From Voacanga thouarsii (taxonomy: Eukaryota > Streptophyta > Magnoliopsida > Gentianales > Apocynaceae): 64,000 bases of DNA. Position numbers and translations under genes: made by a program. The notes under the pieces are model-generated. The model saw only the letters and a program-made list of their open reading frames with translations, did no database searches and was not told the origin of the DNA. Shown piece after piece: positions 20,700 to 33,823 of this stretch. Positions within the stretch are counted from its first letter, which is position 1, and every line of letters starts with the position of its first letter. The stretch spans positions 2,170,001-2,234,000 of the forward strand of contig JANUWF010001218.1 of NCBI GenBank assembly GCA_026120185.1, read 5' to 3'.

Positions 20700-22052
20700 T
20701 ACCTTTTTTTTTTTAAATTTCTTTTATTTTGTGAGTTTTTGTTTTATTTTTTTATGAAGTTACAAATTTTTATTAAAAGAAATTCATATTTTTTAAATAA
20801 CACAAAATTATATATAAATTTAAATAATACACAATTATAATTTATATTTGACCATAATAATATACGTATTTTTATCATAATTAATTTTATTTATAATGAA
20901 GTTAAAAAATAATTATATTTTATGGTTAATTTTATTTATATTAAAATTTAAAATAAATTTTTATTTTTAATTTAAATTGAATTAATTTATAGTTAATTCA
21001 ATTTTAATATAAATATTTTAATTTTGATATTTTTAATTTTAATATTTCTATATTAATATTTATTATTTTATTATTTTAAATTTAAATATTATAATTTTGA
21101 TATTTTTAATTTTAATATTTCTATTAAATATCATTAAATATTTAGCTAATTTAAATACTAAATAAATTTAAATAATTAATTTATAATATTTAATTGTTGA
21201 AGAAAATTATAAAAATATAAATTCTCAACTATCTAAATACACTAAAATTATAGTGTTAACTATTTAAATAGTATTTAAATTTAAATCTCAACTATATAAA
21301 TTTTATAATCCACTTACATTTCATAATTCAAATAATTTATAATTTAATTGAACTCGAATAATGTGTGAAATGTTACAGTTTTAAAAAAATTATTTAAAAA
21401 AATTATATTATATTTGTCTTTAAAATTTTTTTATTATTTTTATTAAATGGCCAAAATAAATCGAACTTATTGTTCTCTCTATAATTTTTAAATATAAATT
21501 ATATAGCACATGTGCACTAGCTTTTCACGAGGTCTCTTTTTTTTTTTGAAATTTCTTTTTTCTTGTATTATGCATTTTATTATTTTGCGACTTTTTCTTC
21601 TCATTTTTTATGAAGTTACAAATTTTTATTAAAAGAAATTAATATTTTTTAAATAACACAATTAATATTTTTTATGAGTTGACAATATTTTAAATATTTA
21701 ACTAAATCGAACTTATTGTTTTCTCTATAATTTTTAAATATAAATTATATAGAAAATTGGATAACGACACTTTATTAATGCTACTTTGACTTTAAATTTG
21801 AATGTAAATATGACTGTTAATGAAATGTAATTCATAAGTTCATTCATATTTAATTATCTTACTTGAGCTATTTGGTATTTGCTAATTTATTGTATATATA
21901 TTTTAATATCGGTTGAGTTGAGTTTTTAACATTGTCCCCAAATCTTTTGTGATTTTATTATATTAATAGGTTATCATGCATGATTGGGAAGACATGAACT
22001 TTAAAACGCGATACAAACAATAAATAATAAACTTTATTACACGTGAAATAAT
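20700..22052. other. AT-rich downstream region of the PMD gene, with one duplication
   Basis: No gene is supported. About 115-125 bp at 20703-20815 (ATGAAGTTACAAATTTTTAT and flanks) recurs at 21537-21662. The remainder is low-complexity AT sequence. Confidence 0.5.
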
Positions 22053-24344
22053 CTAAAAAAAAGGATGAAAACTAGTCCCGCAATGAAATCCTCGACGGTT
22101 CCTTGGAGGTTGAACTCGTCTCCGAGGTTGTTCTTGTTGTTGTTCTTCGGGTGGTTCTTCTGGTTGTACTGCATCTTGTTCCTCATAACGGTGGGATGGA
22201 CCGGGAATATCTATAGAATGCTTGTGCGGTATACGAGACCGTCCGAGTAGATGGGCCGACGACAAATTCATCGATCGAAGATAGGTATCTAGTATCGAAG
22301 ACTAGGTGCTGCGGAGTAATAAAATCAGCTTGCCTATCTTCAACTGCTGCAGGATCACCATGTTCATAATTGTATTCTTCGCCGTGCACTGGTGAGTAGT
22401 GATCCTGCACAAGAATATTAGGTACAGCACGTCTGCATGCCCGTCTACCCCCTCTCTGCACAGGTGGTATTTCGCGATTGACTTCTTGCGGGATTGGAGG
22501 TATCGGATCAGCAGTGTAGCTTCGTCTGGCTGGCTTGTAGGGTGGGTGGTTCAAACGACTTGCCTCACTTGCGGCAGTCAGTGAACGAGTAGCGAGATCC
22601 GTTATTGATGCAAACACTCGTCTACTTACAGCATCCGCATTTTGATATCCCTCATTGCCAAGATACAATATCCGATGCATCGAATCAGCCTATATATATT
22701 TCGAAATGTCAATAAATTATTTAAGTGTAAATTTTATATTTTTTAATAATATGTATAAAAAAATTTCATACCAATATTTCTGTTGCTCCACTGCTCGATT
22801 GGTAGCCCGAATGATTAGGTTGCGTTATAGTCGGATTACCAATCAGTCGCCTAGTGTGAGTCCAATATCATGCTGCATAGTCAGGCGAAATTATATTCTG
22901 ATTATAGCTGAACTGTCCAACCATTACTGTTGAATGTCTATCAACCCACTTTGCATAATGTATTGAATCAATCTCAGACCACCCTGCACCAGTAGTTCTC
23001 ATATCACGGGCATGCAAATTATCACCAGTGTCAACTGCAACAGGTATTATCTGCACCAATCCAAGCTGTCGCATGACTCTATCTGGGCGATGCACTTCTA
23101 TTGTTTCCCAACAAATTAGGGATGTGATAGATGCCCAGATGCGTCGTCCATGAGTACAATATGGTGGTAAGGTAGCCAACATGTGCTCATCATAAGGCTG
23201 CCAGATAAACTGCATGAACGTAAACTGTCAGTATTAATAATAAATAACGAACTTGTAATTAGTGTTGAAAGCAAAGTGGTTGGAGTAATACTTACATGAT
23301 CATGTTGCATCCTATCCAACTGATCCCTATAAGTAAGAAGCACATGTGTAGGAGTGCGGGAAAGCTCTAATGGTCCCTCCCATGCTGATCCTCTCGGGGC
23401 CGTGGGTCAACATCCTCAACTGCACGAACTCTAGAAGGTCTGATAGTAGGGATACGCTCCCAAGCCCACAACTATTTCAACATTAATAACCAATGCTTAG
23501 GGAAAAAATATCTATTATATTTTTAAAATACTAATAATATTTTCCTTTTAAAAAAATATGCGTTTCATACCTGAACCAACAATAACGGGCCATTGATAGT
23601 GTGTGCTCTGTAGGATGTAGCATTGCACAAACAACGATACATATGAGCTAATGCTGCACTTCCCCAACTAAGGGTGCCGGATACCTCCAAATCACGAATG
23701 TATTTTAAGAAGCGTAGATGTACTCTATTGCCAGATTTGTCCGAGAACAGAAAGCCGCCAATGAGCTGCATAATACGACAACGTGTATGCTGGCCTATCA
23801 TTTCTGGCGTCGCACCTGCAGGTAGTGGCTGGCTCAAGGCTCTTTCGAGTGAAATGATCTTCAATCTATATCCATCTAGCTCTGTCGGAGTCGGTCGAAA
23901 TCCTAATAACTCGTCGCACAGGTCAATCAACTCTAAAGGTGTATGTACGAACCGACTATTACAGATTGGATCACCATCTACACGTAATCCAAAGAGAACC
24001 TCTATGTCCTGTAGGGTGATAGCAACCTCTTCAACTATAAAGTGAAATGTATGCGTCTCCTGGCGCCATCTTTCCACTAATGCTGTAATCAGTGGATGAT
24101 CGATCCTCATATAACATAAACGGCGCAGTCCGCCAAAACCGGCCATGTCCATGAGCTGCTGAATATGGTGATCGAATGGTCGAGCTTCCCAAAATATACT
24201 ATCATTCCTCTTCGTAGTAATAACATCACTGTATAGCTGTCCTGCCCAAATATGTGATGACCTGTGTTTGTACTGCAATCTCAATACGTCCGGTATAATA
24301 GGACCTGGATCCACTCCGTGAGAAGTAGGCTCATACCTTTTGTC
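22053..24344 (-). pseudogene. Plant mobile domain (PMD) protein gene carried by a MULE
   Basis: The protein resembles the PMD (aminotransferase-like plant mobile domain) family. Four exons fit by sequence and splice sites: 24344-23571, 23471-23296, 23209-22772 and 22689-22053. Introns have GTATGA, GTAAGT and GTATGA donors and AG acceptors. Motifs are GFGGLRRLCYMRIDHPLITA and VAITLQDIEVLFGLRVDG (exon 1), LTYRDQLDRMQHDH (exon 2), FIWQPYDEHMLATLPPYC and KWVDRHSTVMVGQFSYNQ (exon 3), and a Pro/Gln/Arg-rich tail ending RRGFHCGTSFHP (exon 4). Lesions are a frameshift near 23395, TGA at 22868-22870 and a frameshift near 22200-22260. No ATG was found for exon 1, which may begin after an AG at 24345-24346. 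It lies 215 bp downstream of the transposase on the same strand. Confidence 0.85.
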
Positions 24345-24558
24345 CTAATTAATAGAACTGATATATAGAAGTTAAAAATAATTTAATGATATATAATCAA
24401 CATACCAATTAAATGCAGAAAAAAATTTAAACACAAAATTAAAGATAAATAATTCGAATGACAAATAAACATTATTATCTAAATGAATTTAGGTAACAGA
24501 TAAACATTGTATCTAAATGAATTTAGCCAACATGATACAGAATTAATCAGTGGTTTTT

Positions 24559-27350
24559 TCATTCTACAGCACCGTGAGTGCAATTTCTCCTATTGTGTCC
24601 ACTGCAATGACATAAGCCACAACGAGGTGGTGAATCAGGATTGTGTTCGTCCATCTCATTCTGAATACGTGCCGTCCGCAATCTACCCCTCTGACGGTTC
24701 TTGAATCGGCGAGCAAATGGTGCCACGCTGAAGCCAGGATTACGCCAATAATCTTCATGCGGAATAGGTCAGAACTGTGCTGCGTAAGTGACTCTATAGG
24801 ATAGTGTCGTGTTTTCTGATGACACTAAATCCCCAGGATTCAAACCCAATTGCTGACATGATGCAAACGCGTGCGAACAAGGTATTCCATATATTTCCCA
24901 TTTGTAACAGTTACACTTCCTGGCCCCAATATCCACCTCATATAAATTATTTCCCTTTCCATGCTCACGATGTGGTGACACAATATTGAAAATACCGCGA
25001 TCCCTATTAAAAGCCAATACACGGTGTGTTCTTCCCTTCGTCTCATTCTTCACAAATTTGGCCCATATCCTAGAAGGAAAGTGATATCGCCCATGATTAG
25101 CCTCCTGCCTATGGTCGTTGAAGTATTTGACTGTTTTTTTGAACGAAGACTCCACAATCACCTTGATAGGTAGGGCACGTATCCCTTTGATGACACTGTT
25201 AAACGATTCTGCCAAATTGGTTGTCATGTTGCCACACCGATATCCACCGTTGTAAGCAAAAGTCCATTGCTCTTTCGGAATCAAATCTAACCATGCCTTC
25301 GCTTGGGGACTTAACAAATTAATTTCTTCCATAATCTTCAAAAATTTACGCTTTTTTCTTTGATCCCCAGCTGCGTACATCAACTTCTTTAACTCATGCA
25401 TTTTGAACTTGCTATTGAAGTTACTCCAAACATGTCTAAGACAAAATCTATGCACTGCCATTGGCTCCTACCAGAGGGGTAGTCGATGAACTGCATTTAC
25501 AATCCCAATGTGTCTGTCAGATATTAAACAAACTTTTCGGTCCTTTAACACATGTTCTCTTAGTAAGGACAAAAACCATCCCCAACTGTCATTCGTTTCT
25601 TCATCAACGACTGCAAATGTTAGGAGCAATATATGGTTATTGGCATCTTGACCAACTACTGTTAAAAGTTTTCCCCTGTATATACCCCTCAAGAATGTGC
25701 CGTCAACACTGACCACCGGTTTCATATGAACAAATGCATCAATACAGGGTCCGAACGCCCAGAAAACATATCCAAAAGTCTTGGCTCCATTGCTGTCCAT
25801 AGGTAAGAAGTTCCACACCACGACGGTACCAGGATTCACATCTTGTAAGGCTAGCATATATCGCGGTAGCTGTACGAACGAAGAAGGCCAATCCCCATAG
25901 ATCATCTCAATAGCGTGCTTGCGTGCATTCCATCCTTTCCTGTACGACGGGGTAAAGTGCAACGTGTTATGAATATGACTATTTATTTCGCTGACTTTTA
26001 TCTCCGAATTATCATGAATCATTGACATGATGTGTTTCGCCATGAATTTCGCACTCATGTTTCGATGGTTCCCGTCGACTGTCCGCACTAAACAAATGTG
26101 CTCTCCATGCCATCGAGTAATTTGCCACAAGCCACAATCTTTCTTTTTCCGTGCACGGATCCGCCAATAACATGGATGCTGTGGAGTTGAATTTTTACAC
26201 TCGGCAACCCAGTATGAACTCTTGCTTTCTACCACCATAAACTCATGACCGAGCCTAATAGACCACGATCGAACAGCCCATAGCAACTCATTCTTATCCA
26301 CTGAACCACATGCCAATCCTTAAGTCATTATTGGATTCGACCATAAATCCATCCCACGACCTGGATCCATGCCATCGACTTCGTTTTCCATTTCTTGTGT
26401 TGTATCTAACCGGTCAAGATAGATTGAATATGGTGGATCGTACAAACGGACCGGTTCAGATGATCTATTTGTAGGTTGTTGTAATACAGAATGACCGGGA
26501 ATATCTTTTTCGGGATTGCCATCCCCCTCGTCCTTATCGGGTGAATCATCCGCGGTAGGCCCATCAATGTCGACGTAGGTCCTAACCCGATCCACGATCG
26601 CCTCCGGAGTACCTACCCAATTACGCTCTCGAGCTACCCAATCATCAACTGGAGTTACATCCAATGGAATACCAATTTCAGCTGTTGAAAATAATTGATG
26701 GCTCGTATGTACTTGAACGGATTGAATCCTGTCATGAAGTTGAGGCATACCAAACCCAGTAGAAGTCGACATGAAGTATTGATTGCTAGGTCCAGCGACT
26801 GGGGTATCCAAAATTGATGTACTGAAAAGTGGTTGGAAAGTCTCATTTCCAATCTGCGGAGGATCGTTGGCTACGATTCTTTGGAAAATTTAAATCGAAG
26901 TTAGGCATGCTTGTGAGAACGAGTTGAGTTCGATAATGCGTGAACGATTCGATGATAGGAGTTGGGATATTATGCTCGGGAAGAGTTGTTGCTATTGCAT
27001 TCGGAATACGAAGGATCTCATGGTGAACATGCGGATCAATAGGTTGTCCCCTCACGGTAGATGCATAGTACCACATATTTTCCATATCATCATCATACTG
27101 TTATAGCGGCGGTTGTAGACCTCGTCCCAGTACTAGTAACAGTGTCTTCCCTCATTGTGATTTGCAACTTCACAGTAGACGTGTCCAATCCTCGAATAGC
27201 ACATATTTTGTTGACTAAACCTCCAAAACTAACTCGATTTCGAACAATCAATGCCTTGCGATATGGACCATTAAAAAAATCGCCGTGTGGAGTGCGCATA
27301 ATTTCACAATCCTAATATAACCGTAGTCTTACAAGTTCTTCTAATGACAT
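24559..27350 (-). pseudogene. Mutator-like (MULE) transposase, with in-frame stops
   Basis: This MuDR-type transposase cuts and joins element ends. It runs as one intronless frame from ATG at 27350: an N-terminal domain (FFNGPYRKALIVRNRVSFGG), an acidic middle, the MuDR N-terminal region (about 26310-25980), the MULE catalytic domain (VVSVDGTFLRGIYRGKLLTV, LISDRHIGIV, NLAESFNSVIK give the D, D and E), a SWIM zinc finger (CNCYKWEIYGIPCSH) and a C-terminal knuckle CGLCHCSGHNRRNC. Stops are TAG 27312-27314, TAA 26320-26322, TAG 25468-25470 and TGA 24769-24771. The frame continues correctly past each. Frameshifts lie near 27088 and 26880. It was recently functional, judging by how much is preserved. 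Confidence 0.92.
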
Positions 27351-27639
27351 TGTGTCTAAATAAATGATATAGGATTTTTCTATTTAAAAGATAGAACATG
27401 TTACAACTTTGAATTAATATATGAAGCAATATATTATAATCAGTACAAATCTATCTCAAATAACTAAAATATTTGATATATGCAAAAATGAGTATTTAAT
27501 ATATTCCACACTAATTATTACATATTATAAAACTTACTAAGATAATTAAGATTAATTATTCAATAAGTTAACATATATTTAATTTAAAATCCCCAAAGCT
27601 CATGGTTTTCTTATTCTGGAAAATCTTTTCATGCTATTC
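27351..27639. other. AT-rich stretch upstream of the MULE transposase
   Basis: No gene or clear promoter box is seen. It leads into the tandem arrays, so the transposase promoter should lie here or beyond the arrays. Confidence 0.4.
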
Positions 27640-28545
27640 AAATGATATGTAATTATCATGCTAAAAAAAATGTAAATAATAATTTTCACGCTATATGAAT
27701 GTATTATCAAAAAAATATTAAATAGACTATTCAAATGATATGTAACTTTTACGCTAAAAAAAATATGAAAATTTTCAAGCTAAAAAAATATGTAAATAAT
27801 AATTTTTATGCTATTCGAATGTATTTTAAAAAAATACATAAAAAGATATTCAAATGATGTGTAAATTTTCATGCTAAAAAAAATGTAAATAATAATTTTC
27901 ATGCTATATGAATGTATTTTAAAAAATATATTAAATAGACTATTCAAATGATATGTAAATTTTTACGCTAAAAAAAATATATAAATTTTCATGCTAAAAA
28001 AATATGTAAATAATAATTTTCATACTATACGAATGTATTTTAAAAAAAATATTAAATAGACTATTCAAATGATATGTAAATTTTTATGCTAAAATATATA
28101 TATAAATTTTCATGCTAAAAAAAATATGTAAATAATAATTTTCATGCAATACGAATATATTTAAATAAAATATTAAATACACAATTCAAATGATATGTAA
28201 ATTTTCATGCTAAAAAATATGTATATAATATTTTTCATGCTATACGAATGTATTTAAAAAAATATAAAATAGACCATTCAAATGATATGTAAATTTTTAT
28301 GCTAAAAAAAAATATGTAAATTTTCATGCTAAAAAAAGATGTAAATAATAATTTCTATACTATACGAATGTATTTTTTTAAAAAAAAATATTAAATAGAC
28401 TATTCAAATGATATGTAAATTTTCATGCTAAAAAAATATGTAAATAATAATTTCCATACTATACGAATATATTTTTTTAAAAAAATATTAAATAGACTAT
28501 TTAAATGATATGTAAATTTTCATGCTAAAAAAGTATGTAAATAAT
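27640..28545. repeat. Minisatellite, about 8.5 units of ~95 or ~120 bp
   Basis: Each unit starts AAATGATATGTAA and contains TCATGCTAAAAAAA, ATGTAAATAATAATTTTC, ACGAATGTATTTTAAA and ATTAAATAGACTATTC. Short units lack an extra ~25 bp (TTTTTACGCTAAAAAAAATA) that the long units have. The order is short, long, short, long, long, short, long, short. Confidence 0.9.
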
Positions 28546-29180
28546 ACACAGTCTATAGACGTTTTAAATATTTACACATTCTATACACAGTCTACAATCT
28601 ATGTAAATATTTACAAAGTATAATTAAAATACACAGTCTATACACGTTTTAAACAATTAAATTAAATAGCTAATTCAGCTATACAATTTAATTATAAATA
28701 CATAATTCAACATATATCACATCATCATAAAAAAATAAGTCACACAAGAATTTAACAAATAATATCTTTATTATAACATTTACACAGTCTACAGTCTATG
28801 TAAATATTTACAAAGTATAATTAAAATACACAGTCTATACACGTTTTAAACAATTAAATTAAAAAACAAATTCAACTATACAATTTAATTATAAATACAT
28901 AATTCAACATATATCACATCATCATAAAAAAATAAGTCACACAAGAAATTAACAAATAATATCTTTATTATAACATTTACACAGTCTATACACAGTCTAT
29001 GTAAATATTTACAAAGTATAATTAAAATACATAGTCTATACACGTTTTAAACAATTAAATTAAAAAACAAATTCAGCTATACAATTTAATTATAAATACA
29101 TAATTCAACATATATCACATCATCATAAAAAAATAAATCACACAAGAATTTAACAAATAATATCTTTATTATAATATTTA
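28546..29180. repeat. Second tandem array, three units of ~197-201 bp
   Basis: The word TAATTAAAAT recurs at 28621, 28818 and 29019. Between these are nearly identical units with CACAGTCTATACACGTTTTA, TAAATACATAATTCAACATA and AACAAATAATATCTTTATTA. There is no coding signal. Confidence 0.9.
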
Positions 29181-29651
29181 AAGAAGAAAAACCTGTAAAA
29201 TAATATATGTCAATGTATACGTGCTCCCGCAAATACTTTTTCAGGCTTCCTCTCGTGCAAAATTTCTTCACACCCGCCCGCAGCAAAATTTTCACCGGTG
29301 CCAACGAAATGGAAAAAACAGAAGCAGAGAATAGAGAGGAATTAGAAGAACAGATGAAGAAGAATGGATATGCGGCTTTGTGTATATGTATATATATAGG
29401 CGAAAGAAAGTGGTTCTGTGTGCATGTGAATTTCGGTCAAAAATTGGGAAAGAAACGGTCGCAAATTCTCGCGCTAAAAGCTGCAAAATTTTGGTCAACA
29501 AACGTTGATCGGTCGCTGACAACCGGGCTGAAAAGCTGAAGACCTCGCGTTGCGGGTGATGTAGTAGCAAAGTTAGGTTGTGGCATGGCAGTTTCAACAA
29601 GCAAGTTCTTGCCAATGCCGAAGCGAATTCCCAGAGATCTAATCTTCCAAA
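29181..29651. other. Possible far end of the MULE
   Basis: More GC-rich than its surroundings. It has a TATATATA run at 29386-29397 and ends near GACCTCGCGTTGCGGG (29541-29556), which echoes the palindromes at 20597-20698. A 110-codon open frame (29207-29539, +) has no recognisable domain and is not called. Confidence 0.35.
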
Positions 29652-30246
29652 TTAATTCACTATGCATTAGTAATGTCATATATTTCTTGATCCATTCTAT
29701 GAAGAAGAGTTGAAGGCATTCCCGAACCGCTCCATGAAGTCTTGTTTATAGATAATTCACTATGCATTAGTAATGTTATATATTTCTTGATCCCAAGCCC
29801 AAATGAAATCAATCATGGCACCGTACTGGTTTTTGACTTATCTCAGGAGAGATTTCGAGTTCATTCTCCTCCAGGTCGGAGGAGTAAATATTGGCCATGG
29901 CCAATAGTGCTTGAGGAGAGTTTTGCTCTCGTTGATTACTATATGACCCGAATTTGGATATTAGAGGATCTGAGAAAGGAAAGAGGAAGGAGTTGAGAAT
30001 TAGCTTGACAAAATCGTGGGGAGCGAATGTTCTTGGTCAGTGCACCTGCGTTAAACCAATGGGTTCAATTCATTCTGGCGGTGAGATTGTCTTCGAAGCA
30101 TATAAGGATTCCACACGAACGAGTTTGTTTTTCTCTGATGATTTGGAAAACTTGGTAAGATGAGGAAGACTGATGAACTTGCAAAATATCTTGTTGGTGA
30201 TAGTTATTGGAGAACTATGGGCAAACATATAGAATACTTCGTATGA
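29652..30246 (+). pseudogene. F-box-associated (FBA) domain fragment
   Basis: Only the C-terminal part of an F-box protein is present; F-box proteins choose substrates for SCF ubiquitin ligases. Motifs in order are HGTVLVFDLSQERFRVHSPP (about 29815), ESFALVDYYMTRIWILEDL (about 29922), GECTCVKP-like GQCTCVKPMGSIHSGGEIVF (about 30035), then DELAKYLVGDSYWRTMGKHI ending FV-stop at 30244-30246. Frameshifts near 29985 and 30160 break it. A ~42-bp segment, AATTCACTATGCATTAGTAA plus flank, occurs at 29655 and again at 29755. The F-box itself is missing. Confidence 0.7.
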
Positions 30247-31228
30247 GTATAGATTTCAAATTTCTGTCTATATATTTAATTTGTTGCTGAATTTCTTCTT
30301 CCATAACACTATTTCAACACGTTTCATGAACTTTAATTCCTTCACTTTGTTTGTTATTTTCCTATGGCATCAGTATGCGAGTGAACAATTAGGTACAAGG
30401 AGTCCCATTGATTTTTAGTGGGAATCGGTGCCCCATTGATTATAATGAATTCAATAGATGGAAAACATATATATTCTATATATATAATATATATATATAT
30501 AATTTATTTATACAAATATAATAAAATATTAATATAAAAGTACATCTTTTATTTTAATATTTTTAAACAATTTGAGTTTGAACTTAATTTGGAATTTTCA
30601 AATTTATTAATTAATCGAATTTCAAATTCAACTTGAGTTTCAAGATATTTTTATTGAATCAATTTCAGTCTTGATTTAATGTTAAACTCTAACCTGCATT
30701 CAATCCTTGTAACAAAATATTAAGTTGCATTGAATCCTTGCAACAAAATATCAAGTTCGACTCAATTATCTTAAGGCTTATGATTGAATAGATTCCTAAT
30801 CTCCAAGTAAGAAGTGGGACTTGTCTGGCCAAATAGACACACAAAAAAACAAAAGAATCATGCGTTAGGCCTAAAAATTGAAATGAGGAAAAATTATAGG
30901 AAAAAATTAATTTATAATTTGAAAATACAAAAAGTCACATTACTTTATCCTATTATATATATATAGTATGTGCAAATATACACACATACTTGGATTAATT
31001 CTATAAACTACCCAAAAGTAAGGGGCTAGTGTCACATAGGCCTATAAATATTTAATTTACAAATTAGTCCTCTATTGACCAATTATGTGAAATAATTTAA
31101 ATATGATCCTATGAAATAAGTAAAATGACTATCATATCCTTAAATACTTATAAAATTAGGCTCACAAATTTAAAAAAGATTTTAAAAGAGCTCTATAGAT
31201 ACAACAATCCACCCACCCACCCCAAAAA

Positions 31229-31433
<205 letters not shown>

Positions 31434-31696
31434 GAGAACTATGGGCAAACATATAGAATACTTCGTATGAGTGTAGATTTCAAATTTCTGTCTATATATT
31501 TAATTTGTTGCTGAATTTCTTCTTCCATAACACTATTTCAACACGTTTCATGAACTTTAATTCCTTCACTTTGTTTGTTATTTTCCTATGGCATCAGTAT
31601 GCGAGTGAACAATTAGGTACAAGGAGTCCCATTGATTTTTAGTGGGAATCGGTGCCCCATTGATTATAATGAATTCAATAGATGGAAAACATATAT

Positions 31697-31734
<38 letters not shown>

Positions 31735-32458
31735 ATTTATACAAATATATTAAAATATTAATATAAAAGTACATCTTTTATTTTAATATTTTTAAACAAT
31801 TTGAGTTTGAACTTAATTTGGAATTTTCAAATTTATTAATTAATCGAATTTCAAATTCAACTTGAGTTTCAAGATATTTTTATTGAATCAATTTCAGTCT
31901 TGATTTAATGTTAAACTCTAACCTGCATTCAATCCTTGTAACAAAATATTAAGTTGCATTGAATCCTTGCAACAAAATATCAAGTTCGACTCAATTATCT
32001 TAAGGCTTATGATTGAATAGATTCCTAATCTCCAAGTAAGAAGTGGGACTTGTCTGGCCAAATAGACACACAAAAAAACAAAAGAATCATGCGTTAGGCC
32101 TAAAAATTGAAATGAGGAAAAATTATAGGAAAAAATTAATTTATAATTTGAAAATACAAAAAGTCACATTACTTTATCCTATTATATATATATAGTATGT
32201 GCAAATATACACACATACTTGGATTAATTCTATAAACTACCCAAAAGTAAGGGGCTAGTGTCACATAGGCCTATAAATATTTAATTTACAAATTAGTCCT
32301 CTATTGACCAATTATGTGAAATAATTTAAATATGATCCTATGAAATAAGTAAAATGACTATCATATCCTTAAATACTTATAAAATTAGGCTCACAAATTT
32401 AAAAAAGATTTTAAAAGAGCTCTATAGATACAACAATCCACCTACCCACCCCAAAAAG

Positions 32459-32596
<138 letters not shown>

Positions 32597-33615
32597 GAGA
32601 ACTATGGGCAAACATATAGAATACTTCGTATGAGTGTAGATTTCAAATTTCTGTCTATATATTTAATTTGTTGCTGAATTTCTTCTTCCATAACACTATT
32701 TCAACACGTTTCATGAACTTTAATTCCTTCACTTTGTTTGTTATTTTCCTATGGCATCAGTATGCGAGTGAACAATTAGGTACAAGGAGTCCCATTGATT
32801 TTTAGTGGGAATCGGTGCCCCATTGATTATAATGAATTCAATAGATGGAAAACATATATATTCTATAATATATATATATATATATATATAATTTATTTAT
32901 ACAAATATATTAAAATATTAATATAAAAGTACATCTTTTATTTTAATATTTTTAAACAATTTGAGTTTGAACCTAATTTGGAATTTTCAAATTTATTAAT
33001 TAATCGAATTTCAAATTCAACTTGAGTTTCAAGATATTTTTATTGAATCAATTTCAGTCTTGATTTAATGTTAAACTCTAACCTGCATTCAATCCTTGCA
33101 ACAAAATATGAAGTTGCATTGAATCCTTGCAACAAAATATCAAGTTCAACTCAATTATCTTAAGGCTTATGATTGAATAGATTCCTAATCTCCAAGTGAG
33201 AAGTGGGACTTGTCTGGCCAAATAGACACAAAAAAACAAAAGAATCATGCATTAGGCCTAAAAATTGAAATGAGGAAAAATTATAGGAAAATTTTAATTT
33301 ATAATTTGAAAATACAAAAAGTCACATTACTTTATCCTATTATATATATATAGTATGTGCAAATATACACACATACTTGGATTAATTCTATAAACTACCC
33401 AAAAGTAAGGGGCTAGTGTCACATAGGCCTATAAATATTTAATTTACAAATTAGTCCTCTATTGACCAATTATGTGAAATAATTTAAATATGATCCTATG
33501 AAATAAGTAAAATGACTATCATATCCTTAAATACTTATAAAATTAGGCTCACAAATTTAAAAAAGATTTTAAAAGAGCTCTATAGATACAACAATCCACC
33601 CACCCACCCCAAAAA

Positions 33616-33823
<208 letters not shown>

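Noticed and set aside
27640..29180. CRISPR-like regular repeats
   Set aside because: The repeats are contiguous tandem units without unique spacers, and the DNA is clearly plant.
29207..29539. 110-codon forward frame near the MULE edge
   Set aside because: No domain, overlapping reverse-strand frames of equal length, and a position in a probable transposon end.
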